DNA from: Zygnema cylindricum
Lineage: Eukaryota; Streptophyta; Zygnematophyceae; Zygnematales; Zygnemataceae
Direction: 5' to 3'
Length of the DNA: 64,000 bases
NCBI GenBank assembly: GCA_037447655.1
Contig: JBBHKE010003094.1
Coordinates: 114,767-178,766, forward strand
The notes beneath the pieces are model-generated. The model made no database searches, was not told the origin of the DNA, and saw only the letters and a program-made list of their open reading frames with translations. Shown piece after piece: positions 55,395 to 64,000 of the stretch. The first letter of the stretch is position 1. Each line of letters begins with the position of its first letter. The position numbers were made by a program, and so were the translations under genes.

Positions 55395-55770
55395 ACAGGT
55401 AGACATGGCGTCCATACACATTTTGAACTTACGGCGCGCAAAAAGTGTGACGCCGCAATGTCTCTTTTTGAAATTGTCCGTATATGTACGATAAATTTCC
55501 GTATATATTCGTGCACATTTTGTTCAGTTTACAGAACAGAAAGTACCGATATGTGCATCGTATCTTTTCGTAAACTTCCGTACAGTTTCCGTACAGTTTC
55601 GTACAAAACCGTACAATTACCATAATTCGTTTATAAGTTTTCCGTAAATTTTCAGTTTCAGCTTACAATAGACGTTTTTTTGCAATTTGTTCAAACGTCA
55701 CGTACAATACGTAGAAACTGGAAAAAAAGAAAAAATTGCGCGATTTGGACAACTAGGCATAAAATGATAA
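55395..55770. mobile_element. Inverted-repeat arm matching 51765-52095
   Basis: Read in reverse it follows the same order: CCTAGTTGTCCAAATCGCGC, CCAGTTTCTACGTATTGTAC, AAAAAACGTCTATTG, TTCTGTAAACTGAACAAAA, ATCGTACATATACGGACAA, GACGCCGCA region and CATTTTGAACTTACGG. The two arms are about 3.3 kb apart and enclose repeat copy 2, hAT-like element 2 and a foldback. Confidence 0.65.
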
Positions 55771-56160
55771 AACACACTTTTTTGTGGGATGACCCATTTG
55801 GTGGGCCCATTGCAAGACCATTCAAAATATGCCAAGTGGTCGTTACTAAAAAAAAGTTACGAATATGCAAGAAGAACAAAAAGATGTGCGAAAAACACAA
55901 ATTATTCCCACTATTATTCGCGCGAAAAAAAATATTATTGAAAGCAACTTTTTGATTGGACGAATCATCAATCTCTTTTTCCCAGACGGCTAAAAATTTT
56001 CCTTTGAATTTTCACCGTCAAATTTTTTAGTTCATGTTGTACTTATTGTACTTTTCGTAAAAAATATTGGACAGTCCGCTTGATTTCCCACGACGGTCCA
56101 ATCTTGGACTTTTGGCAGGTCTGTTTTTGTGATAGTCTGTTCCCGCCAGAGGATTTGTAA

Positions 56161-57826
56161 CTTTTTGCCCATTCCGATAATTTTCCCAGAACTCATCGGA
56201 AATGGGTCTTGTTCACACCAAAATTTTGGCACGTAACTCCGATTGAAGTTGTCTTGTGACACGTCACACGCTTCGACGTCATCAAACATAAGCGCGAAAA
56301 CAAACCTGCAATTTTTCAAACTTAGGGTATGTCCCCATGTGCATAAGTAAGGGTTTTTTTCTGTCGTTTTGCTGTAAAACTTAGCGCCGTACTGCGTAAG
56401 TTGCATCCGTACGAAAGAATCGCAAATTTGTTGAGTACAATTTGCGTCATCCTCGAATTTAGGATGTATGAAAATTTGTCGTCTTGTGTTTTTCGACCCA
56501 CTCCCACGACAAAAAACGTCATCTTCAACCTTACGTTTAAAATACATGCGCGATGTGTTTTAAAACTAGGGATTTTCTACAAACAAATAGGAACATATAT
56601 TCGCACGTGCCGTAATTTCCGAAAAAAATCACACGATTTCCAAAGACAAAGAAAAGTACAGAATTCGCTATGTTTTGTTCGTTTGCGTTCGAATACGGCA
56701 AAGAAAAGTACACAATTTGTTTGGTTTTGTCCGTTTTCGTCCCGTACGGATTTTTTTTTTGCAGGGGTCTTCAAATTCCGATGCCATTTCACGTCGACTG
56801 GGTAGGAGACGCAAAGGCAAAGCGCCTCGTCTTCAACCGTGAAATGGCACAGGCTGGAAGGCGGTACGTCTACAATGTCACGGTAAGATAATGCGACGTC
56901 ACACGCACTTCCAAAAAATAACGTGCGACCACATATTGTAGACGTTGACAACCGTCACGGGTATTGTTGACGTATACAATCGTCACACGCGTAAGTTACG
57001 ATTTCGTCCTTACAGCATAGGGACACTTGAAAACCGGGTCCGACGGATCCGCGCTAAAATACAAAGTAAGTTCGCTAAGTTACAAGTACATGGGGACCAA
57101 CCCTTACTAATGTTCGAAAGACGACGACGCTTAGCTTTTTCACGCGATTACAATGAAATAGCCGTTCAGGTGTTGTTTTTGCTACGTTAGCTTTTGGGGT
57201 TACCGTTGGCATGTTTCAAAGAAAGACACAACTTTAACCCGACTTCAATATCCTCAAATATTTTTAGGAAGTTCTTTTGTACGGTTTTTCAGGAACTTCC
57301 GAGTACAACAAAGTCGGTGCTCGGAAATCCGTACATTATTCGAACGCCCGTCTGTTGCGGAAGTGATTTTTTTTCCGGTGGGAACAGGCTATGATAGTCT
57401 CTTCCCATCGGAAAAAAATTCACTTCCGCAACAGACGGACGTTCGAATAATGTACGGCTTTCCGAGCACCGACTTTGTAGATTTCGGAAGTTCTCGGAAA
57501 ACCATACAAACGAACTTCCTCGAAATATTGTCGGATATAGAAGTAGGGTAGAAGTTGCGTTTGTATGTGAAACAAGCCAACGGTAACCCGAAAAGCTGAC
57601 GTAGGAAAAAAACATCCGAACGGCTACTTCATCGGCCAATAATCTAGTAGAAGAGGCAACTGCTTAAAGGAGTAAGCTTGAAAATCTGCACGTTTGTTTT
57701 CGCGCCTTTGTTTCATGACGTCAAAGCATGTAGACACCTTCAATCGGAGTTACATGCCAAAATTTTGGTTTGAATAAGACCCGTTTTCCGATGAGTTTTC
57801 GGAAAATCATCGGAATGGGCAAAAAG
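56161..57826. mobile_element. Large foldback element interrupted by a MITE
   Basis: The left arm (56161-56324 plus 57107-57390) is the inverse of the right arm (57395-57826), about 440 bp each, with a centre near 57392 (GGGAACAGGCTATGATAG). Matching blocks include CTTTTTGCCCATTCCGAT and its inverse ATCGGAATGGGCAAAAAG, CAAAATTTTGGCA, GTAACTCCGATTGAAG, and CGGAAGTG..TTCCGG. The left arm is split by the MITE at 56325-57103. No coding capacity. Confidence 0.75.
56325..57103 (+). mobile_element. PIF/Harbinger-like MITE, copy 3
   Basis: Ends GGGTATGTCCCCATGTGC and, inverted, GGGTTGGTCCCCATGTAC, flanked by TTA at 56322-56324 and 57104-57106. It is colinear with 19245-19989. It contains an internal inverted pair (TGCCATTTCACG and CGTGAAATGGCA) found in all copies. 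Confidence 0.85.
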
Positions 57827-58094
57827 ATACATATGCTCCTGTGGGCATAGGCTATAAGTCACCTCGTTTAACCCCGACACTTGCATTTTTGTGAGCCAAT
57901 GAGCCCATAGCGCAAAAATGTCACAAAACGACAAATCTTTCATGACTCATGTACCAGATAACGCCGCCCTCCAATGCCACCCTCTATCTGGATCTTAGGA
58001 CCTAGGACCTAGGTAAACCTTGAACCAGGTAATGCGCGTTATCGTTGATGCCTCCCCCGATTGCTGGTCAAGGGCACTAATGGCATTTTTTTTA

Positions 58095-58242
58095 GTGTGA
58101 TATATTGTAATGAGTATGATACTTTGTAATTATTATTATATATTGTAATTAGTATAATATAATGTAATTAGTGTGGTATATTGTAATTAGTATGATGTAT
58201 TGCAATTAGTATGATATGTTGTAATTAGCATGATACATTGTG
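58095..58242. repeat. About 21-bp tandem repeat, TGATATATTGTAATTAGTA type
   Basis: About seven degenerate units of GTATGATATATTGTAATTA run to about 58242. Confidence 0.85.
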
Positions 58243-58483
58243 TTTTCGCATTAACACTAATAAATCCTTAAAGCTAATAACGATGCGCAATGTGGTGTTG
58301 CATATGATGGGTTTTGCCGATAATCGCTTTGCAATTTTAGGAGTTTTATCGATCGGACAAAGCGATATTTCGATACGATATGTTAAACTTTTAGAGATCA
58401 AGATGTGTTGGTATCGATACCTCAAATCATCGATATGGTGTACAGAGAGAGTACAATCAGTACATGAAAATTGTACGTTTTGT

Positions 58484-60897
58484 ACTGTTTGTACATTTCA
58501 AAAAAGTCATTTCATAAAACTAAAACACCTAGAAATAAAAAAAGTATCCGTCAATAATCAGTGAACGTAGCAACAACGACATTTATCAACAAGGCCTATA
58601 ATTTTAGATTTTTGAGCTTATCGAAATCACGGTCTTTCGATATAGTGATATATTGAGCTCGATTTCGATCGCTAAGCAACCGTAAATATAGGGAGGTGAA
58701 AATGACTTCACTAAACTTTTTTCTTTCTTGATTTTGCTCGTCAAACAGATTTGTCCCACGTAGACGAGCTTCCCAACCTTCTTGGCCCACAGGTCGCTTT
58801 GCCCTTTTGACAAGGTGTTTCCCCCACCGCCCTTCCTACCTTACCCTCACTTCCCCTCCCACTCCTACTTTTGTCTCATCTTTTTCAGTCTTCGATGATC
58901 GCCTCATGGACATCCTCCACACTTCATTGGGTTGTGGTGCTTTTGATCGCGGGTCTAAGCCTACGGCTTGATGCATTTAGGAACCCCTTCCCATCTAAAT
59001 AGGGTTCGGTTTTGTAATATCCACGACATGTGTGGCGCCTATTTGCCTACCTATGAAGTTGGTGCCCTATTACATCCATACTCGTTTCTTGACTTTTGGA
59101 TGGGGATACTCTTGTTCTTTTTAACGTTGTTCCTCATGTTCCAAACAGTGTCTTCGCCTTTCAACAATCCATTTGGGTGCGTCTCCATCCATTCCTCCGC
59201 TTGCTTAGGCGAATATGTTGGTTCTCTCCAGCCTTATTTTGAAGCCAATCACTTTGTGTCCAAAAACTAATTTATAATGGTTTTCACCACCATTCTATCC
59301 GGGCTTCTCGAAGCGCTATTTCTTCGCGTGTCTGCTTTCTCTCGTGCAAAGGGCATGGTTATAAAGCTTGGCTATTCGCTACACCTATTCTTCCACTTTA
59401 CGTTCAACACCTGTCCGATTCAACATTGTCCTCACGTTCCGGCTCTCTCGTTTTCTTGTGGGACCCTGTTTTGCAGTCGGACGACATGCATTTACTTTAT
59501 TACTCTGATGAGGGAGAGGTGATTCGGGCACACAATATTATTTGCGACACCATATTCTATTCGTCGGGAAGTTTCACATTTTTCGCGACATCTATATGTA
59601 CATTTATGCCCTCTCGACAAACTGAGGTTCTATTACTCGATGGTGCTCGTTGTGTTCTTAGTGACAGTGTTTTGGCGAACCATTTTGCCTCGGATATAGT
59701 CGTTGGTAAAGCGGCTTAAATGGCTTTTTTCCAATGGCGATCAAGATATTTGGTTATTTAGGGGTTGCTTTGGATGAGTTCCTCCGTAGTTATAGTCGTC
59801 GTTTCTTTCGAGAGAATGGGCCATAGGAGCACCTTTCAATTTCCTATTGTTGATGTTTATATATGGCTTTACAGCGAGTGCACAGTTATATCTTTCTTCG
59901 GTCGACTATTCCAATTATGGCTTGTTTTGGATCGCCCTCAACTTGTTCCTTCGAGCCTGGGGGGCTTTAAAGGGTTTGCTTTTAGTGTCTTTTTAGCTTT
60001 GTTGAGGTTTGGTTAGGCATTGTGGTTCAGATATACTGTTGCTTTTGAGCTTATTGTTTCCTCCAATGTCTTTGGTTCTTTGGTTCTTAAATTTAAATAA
60101 ACTTTATCTTCCTTTGAATTGAGAGTGATAAGACATTTTATGTCGTCTCTTTGTTTTTTACTGTTTGTACATTTCAAAAAAGTCATTTCATAAAACTAAA
60201 ACACCTAGAAATAAAAAAAGTATCCGTCAATAATCAGTGAACGTAGCAACAACGACATTTATCAACAAGGCCTATAATTTTAGATTTTTGAGCTTATCGA
60301 AATCACGGTCTTTCGATATGGTGATATATTGAGCTCGATTTCGATCGCTAAGCAACCGTAAATATAGGGAGGTGAAAATGACTTCACTAAACTTTTTTCT
60401 TTCTTGATTTTGCTCGTCAAACAGATTTGTCCCACGTAGACGAGCTTCCCAACCTTCTTGGCCCATAGGTCGCTTTGCCCTTTTGACAAGGTGTTTCCCC
60501 CACCGCCCTTCCTACCTTACCCTCACTTCCCCCCTCCCACTCCTACTTTTGTCTCATCTTTTTCAGTCTTCGATGATCGCCTCATGGACATCCTCCACAC
60601 TTCATTGGGTTGTGGTTGATCGCGGGTCTAAGCCTACGACTTGATGCATTTAGGAACCCCTTCCCATCTAAATAGGGTTCGGTTTTGTAATATCCACGAC
60701 ATGTGTGGCGCCTATTTGCCTACCTATGAAGTTGGTGCCCTATTACATCCATACTCGTTTCTTGACTTTTGGATGGGGATACTCTTGTTCTTGTTAACGT
60801 TGTTCCTCATGTTCCAGACACGCCTTTCATAAATCCATTTGGGTGCGTCTCCATCTATTCCTCCCCTTGCTTTGGCGGATATGTTGGTTCTCTCCAG

Positions 60898-60900
<3 letters not shown>
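58484..60900 (+). repeat. 1676-bp tandem duplication, second unit truncated at (AT)n
   Basis: Unit 1 is 58484-60159 and unit 2 is 60160-60900. Both start ACTGTTTGTACATTTCAAAA and match nearly base for base until CTCTCCAGCCT, where unit 2 is replaced by (AT)n. Differences are few, mainly a small deletion in unit 2 near 60617 and divergence near 60815-60835. Confidence 0.9.
58660..60159 (+). pseudogene. Non-LTR retroelement C-terminal fragment (copy 4), plus strand
   Basis: Translated in shifting frames it follows copies 1 and 2: FDDRLMDILHTSLGCGAFDR, GAYLPTYEVGALLHPYSFLD, WLFATPILPLYVQHLSD, SDDMHLLYYSDEGEVIRAHN (the zinc-binding region with its Cys ligands lost), VLLLDGARCVLSDSVLANHF and DEFLRSYSRRFF-like sequence. 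The 3' end is AATAAACTTTATCTTCC..TATGTCGTCTCTTTG at 60098-60155. Stops are frequent, so it is older than copy 2. Part of it is repeated in unit 2 (60336-60900). Confidence 0.75.

Positions 60901-60967
<67 letters not shown>
60901..60967. repeat. (AT)n microsatellite
   Basis: Pure AT for about 67 bp, starting at the exact point where the duplicated retroelement fragment ends. C-rich and poly-C tracts follow at 61000-61350. Confidence 0.95.
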
Positions 60968-60970
<3 letters not shown>

Positions 60971-61349
60971 TTTTTTTTTGGGCGTATTTTTTTCTCTCCC
61001 TCCCTCTTCCCTTCTCCCTCCCCCCCTCCCCACCTCCCCCTTTCCCTTCCTTCCCTCCTCCCCCCTTCCTTTCCTCCCCCCCTTCCTCCCTCCCTCCCTC
61101 CCTATCCCTGTCTCTCTCTCTCCCTAGGTATATTTATATTTCTTCAAATTTATGCATATACATATATACATAAATATCCATATATATATGTATCCTGTAT
61201 CCCCCCCCCCCCCCCAGCCCTTCCCTCCCCCCCCAGGCATCCCCCCCCCCCCCGAGCATCCCCTCACTCCCTCCCTCTCTCCCTCCCTCCCCCCCCTCCC
61301 CTCTCCCTCCCTCTCCCCCCCTCCTCTCCCTCCCTCCCCCCCCCCCCCC

Positions 61350-61653
61350 CTGCTTCCTTGCCCCCTCTAACGGAAACGTGGCCGTACTCCCTACGCCCAG
61401 GGTCGCCACGTTCCCTATTTTGTCCTTTTCTGAAACGCGTTTGTACGTGTTACGTAGCGTGTCGTACGGAAATAGTTTGGCTCCGGCGTACGGAATAACC
61501 CCTATTACAGAGGGAACTAGACACTTCTTCTCTCCCTCTCCCCCCCCAAATTTCTCTCCCTCTTCCTCCCTCTAGGCCCCTATAAAGTTCGAAAACGCCC
61601 TCTTCGCGGGAAATGCGGAGGATGGCGTGGAGGACACCGCGGTATTCGCCGGG
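61350..61653 (-). pseudogene. Mitochondrial carrier family (BT1-like) fragment, two blocks
   Basis: Block A (61653-61572) reads PGEYRGVLHAILRISREEG then VFELYRGL, the P-x-Y-x-G and EG-x-x-x-LYRG signature of mitochondrial carriers. Block B (61516-61350) reads PSVIGVIPYAGAKLFPYDTL, then KIGNVATLGVGSTATFPLEG and ARKQ, closest to plant BT1-like adenine-nucleotide carriers. The blocks join in frame (GGC CTA G + TT CCC) if the 55-bp GA-rich interval 61517-61571 is removed, but that interval has no GT donor. About six residues usual before ATFPLE are missing, and Val is Gly in PLEGARKQ. The remaining exons are not visible. It is probably a decayed fragment; a functional gene with mis-assembled repeats is the alternative. 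Confidence 0.65.
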
Positions 61654-61666
61654 CTGGGGGGGGGGG

Positions 61667-61669
<3 letters not shown>

Positions 61670-61734
<65 letters not shown>
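61670..61734. repeat. 65-base uninterrupted poly-G
   Basis: It lies 17 bases from carrier block A, which reads on the minus strand, so it forms the poly-C tract before the block's AG acceptor. GGGAGA-type sequence continues to about 61915. Such a run is likely mis-sized in sequencing. Confidence 0.9.
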
Positions 61735-61735
<1 letters not shown>

Positions 61736-62473
61736 GAGGGAGGGGGGGAGGGAGAGAGGGAGGGGGGGGAGTGGGAGGGAAACAAAAAGGGGGGGAAGGA
61801 GGGAGGGGAGAAGGAAGACGTTAGTTAGGGGGAGAGGGAGAGAAATTAGTTAAGGGGAGAGGGAGAGGGAGAGAAGTTAGTTAGGGGGAGGGGGGAGAGG
61901 GAGAGAAGTTAGTTTGGGGGAAAATACAAGGTAAAATATAGTCTATTTAAACCATTATCCACAAATTTATATGATCCAAAGGTCCTCCTATTCATACGAT
62001 ATGAATAGGGAACTTCGAGCAACATAACTAACGCTAGATTTACCCAAATTTTGCCTAATTATTTTATTTGTAACGCCCTCTAGATTGAGTAAATCCATTT
62101 TTTTTTGACCATATAAGTCACCGAGCCTTTAACAACCTTTTATTCATTCATCAACTCGTAAAGTTTCCCAATAAAGTTTCCTAAAAAGTGGACCCACGTG
62201 TCCATATGTACCCTTGAGTTCCTCCTCTCAACATTCCATTTCAAAACTTGGAAACGTGATATCTACAAATCTCTTGAGGGAGGGCTTACCTTCTATCCTA
62301 TCCCTCTACCCCCTTTGTTTCGCTTGCGACCTCTATTTTCTATCATATATGTCATATACATAGATCATATATATTATATATAAATATACGTGTGTGTGTG
62401 TGTAAAACAACATTACAACATATATGTTTTATAACAAATAATATAGAGAGAGAATCTCCTACTAACAATATCC

Positions 62474-62724
62474 TACTACACCGCCAAATGTTTTTAGCGT
62501 TAAGTATTTATTAGTGGTGATGCGAAATTAGAACGTATAATACTAATTTAGTGCAAGGAGATGTGGGAGATTGTAGTCCACTCGCTTAAAAAGTGTTAAC
62601 AACACTATTTAATGATTTCCGGCGAAAAAAGGTCCGTACTGAATTAATGTTATAATATCCCTTCGATAATTTAATTTGTTAATTTATTATCATAATGTTA
62701 CTCTATAAGGATGGGCGGTGTAGT
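62474..62724. mobile_element. CACCG-type MITE, 251 bp
   Basis: Ends ACTACACCGCC and, inverted, ACTACACCGCC, with TA next to CACCGCC on both sides. The interior (TGCGAAATTAGAA, TAATACTAATTTAGTGCAAG) matches 18560-18620. Confidence 0.7.
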
Positions 62725-62729
62725 GATCG

Positions 62730-64000
62730 AGGTGGAACGACAAGTGTACCATATAAAGTGTGGATATGACATCGTAAATTTGTGCTTTTATAGCTATCAT
62801 TTTTGTTTGTGGTGTATGACTGTGTCAAATGCATTTATGATATAATTATTCCGAAATTTTAGTAAAAACAAAGGGTGAGAATTATATAGAAAGAGCGATG
62901 GGAAATCATTCGAGTACATTGAGAAAGAAAAAAGAAAAAACAAAGAACCAAAATAAAACTTGAAAAATAAAACATGAGGAAGGAAACGGAGGAAACGTAG
63001 GAAACGGAGAACGGATGAAACGGAGAATTGATGGGCCCGCAAATTGTTTATTTATTTATAGTTTTCATGCGACGGCATTGGTGGAAACAATATAGGATTA
63101 ACATAAATTGTCTGTGTCTTATAGTTTACACGAGAGTTCATAAATTGATTACATCTTTTAATTTAAACGAGAATTGAGGCCAAAATTTGGAGTGTATGTC
63201 TCAAAATTATCAAAAAACTTATAATTATTTTTGTCATTAATTTTTTCATTTTTATTATTCGTGTTGTTATTATTATTCTTCTTCTTCTTGTTGTTATTAT
63301 CATTTTTTTATTTTTTTAGCTTTTTTTCTAATTACATAAACCACTACTCTCTAGAGCAAGAAATTTCCATTTTCGACCTCGTATATTTTCGTCTATTTGT
63401 GGCTTTTTGATTTTTTACTAAAAAGTTTTCCGACGCTACAAGTGAAAATTGTTGCGATTTAATTACCCAAATATCCTTCCTGGTAAAAATTTCCACAATC
63501 GCAAAATTATATAAATTGGATATTGTACACACTCAAAATAATTAAACTATTAAATTTAATTAAATTTTATCTTCCTTTGAAGTGAGAGTGATACGACGTT
63601 TTAAGTCGTCTCTATGTTTTTTTTTTTTTTTTTAAAAAAAGGTAAAAAAATAAAAAAAAAAAAATTCTAATTCTAAAAAAAAAAAAAAAAAACGGATGGA
63701 AGAATAAACGTAAACACAGCAATAACACAATTAACAAATTAAAAAAAAAAAAAAATTATAATAATAATAAAATCTTATCGCCTAATTTGTTATTTTGACG
63801 ATGTTTTACTCTTTTTATCAAAGAATTAAAAAAAAAGAAGGAAAAAAGGTCAAAAATGATTTTTTTAATCTACACTAATTAAAATAAATGTCTGTAATGT
63901 CAAAAAAAAAAAAAATCTCATTTTAAAATTTTCATATGAAATTTAAAAACTTGAAATAAAAAAAATAAAAATATAAAAACAAATGCACACATATTTTCAT
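62730..64000. other. No gene seen; AT-rich
   Basis: A/T-rich sequence with poly-A and poly-T runs. The only recognised piece is the retroelement 3'-end relic at 63552-63620. Confidence 0.5.
63552..63620 (+). repeat. Isolated 3'-end relic of the copy-4-type non-LTR element
   Basis: About 70 bp match the last 70 bp of copy 4 (60088-60157): TTTATCTTCCTTTGAAGTGA, GAGTGATACGAC and GTCGTCTCTATG, followed here by poly-T. It is an extreme 5' truncation, keeping only the end recognised by the element's reverse transcriptase. Confidence 0.7.

Noticed and set aside
56032-56951. Minus-strand frames of 124-171 codons in MITE copy 3
   Set aside because: The corresponding frames are broken in the sister MITE at 19.2 kb and lie across inverted repeats, so they are chance.

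Overview
The window looks like nuclear DNA of a plant-lineage organism (streptophyte, probably not a seed plant; the clade is my inference). The support is three recognisable plant-type genes: a small mitoribosomal L18p/L5e-family protein, a plastid-type cyclophilin with seven coding exons, and a peroxisomal PEX11 protein with seven phase-0 exons. Degenerate CCCTAAA-type repeats are also present. The rest is AT-rich and dominated by decayed transposable elements and simple-sequence tracts. There is one 10-N assembly gap (40755-40764).

Layout. 0-8 kb: the end of a Copia-type LTR, a plus-strand fragment of a Helitron helicase, and, facing it, a nearly complete but broken Helitron (Rep plus Pif1 helicase) on the minus strand. 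9.2-9.9 kb: a 50-bp GC-rich minisatellite just upstream of a TATA box. 12.8-13.1 kb: the L18-family gene (minus). 13.4-18.5 kb: a broken non-LTR retrotransposon (minus) with an N-terminal zinc finger, RT and a restriction-like-endonuclease-type C-terminus. 18.5-24.9 kb: a nest of non-autonomous DNA transposons: PIF/Harbinger-like (TTA target duplication), hAT-like (8-bp duplication) and CACCG-ended elements flanked by TA, several inserted into one another. 25.8-31.9 kb: the PEX11 gene, whose upstream region, exon 1 and exon 5 each carry local duplications. 33-34 kb: a second non-LTR fragment. 36.0-38.6 kb: the cyclophilin gene (minus). 41.1-42.4 kb: a third non-LTR fragment. 44.6-51.1 kb: a complete Copia retrotransposon with about 98% identical LTRs, a long RT/RNase H frame and a primer-binding site matching the anticodon region of initiator tRNA-Met. 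51.3-57.8 kb: a second nest of inverted-repeat elements, including a large foldback. 58.5-60.9 kb: a tandemly duplicated non-LTR fragment. 61.35-61.65 kb: two blocks of a BT1-like mitochondrial carrier embedded in poly-C/poly-G sequence.

The three intact genes are unrelated housekeeping functions (organelle translation, plastid protein folding, peroxisome division) and show no operon-like linkage. I found no convincing new multi-gene system. The strongest unusual observations are the Copia element's internal-tRNA primer-binding site, the repeated exon fragments in PEX11, the three-level transposon nest at 21.2-23.4 kb, and a foldback whose uninterrupted arm records the empty site of a MITE insertion. 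All calls come from reading the sequence and comparing it with remembered family features; no searches were run.
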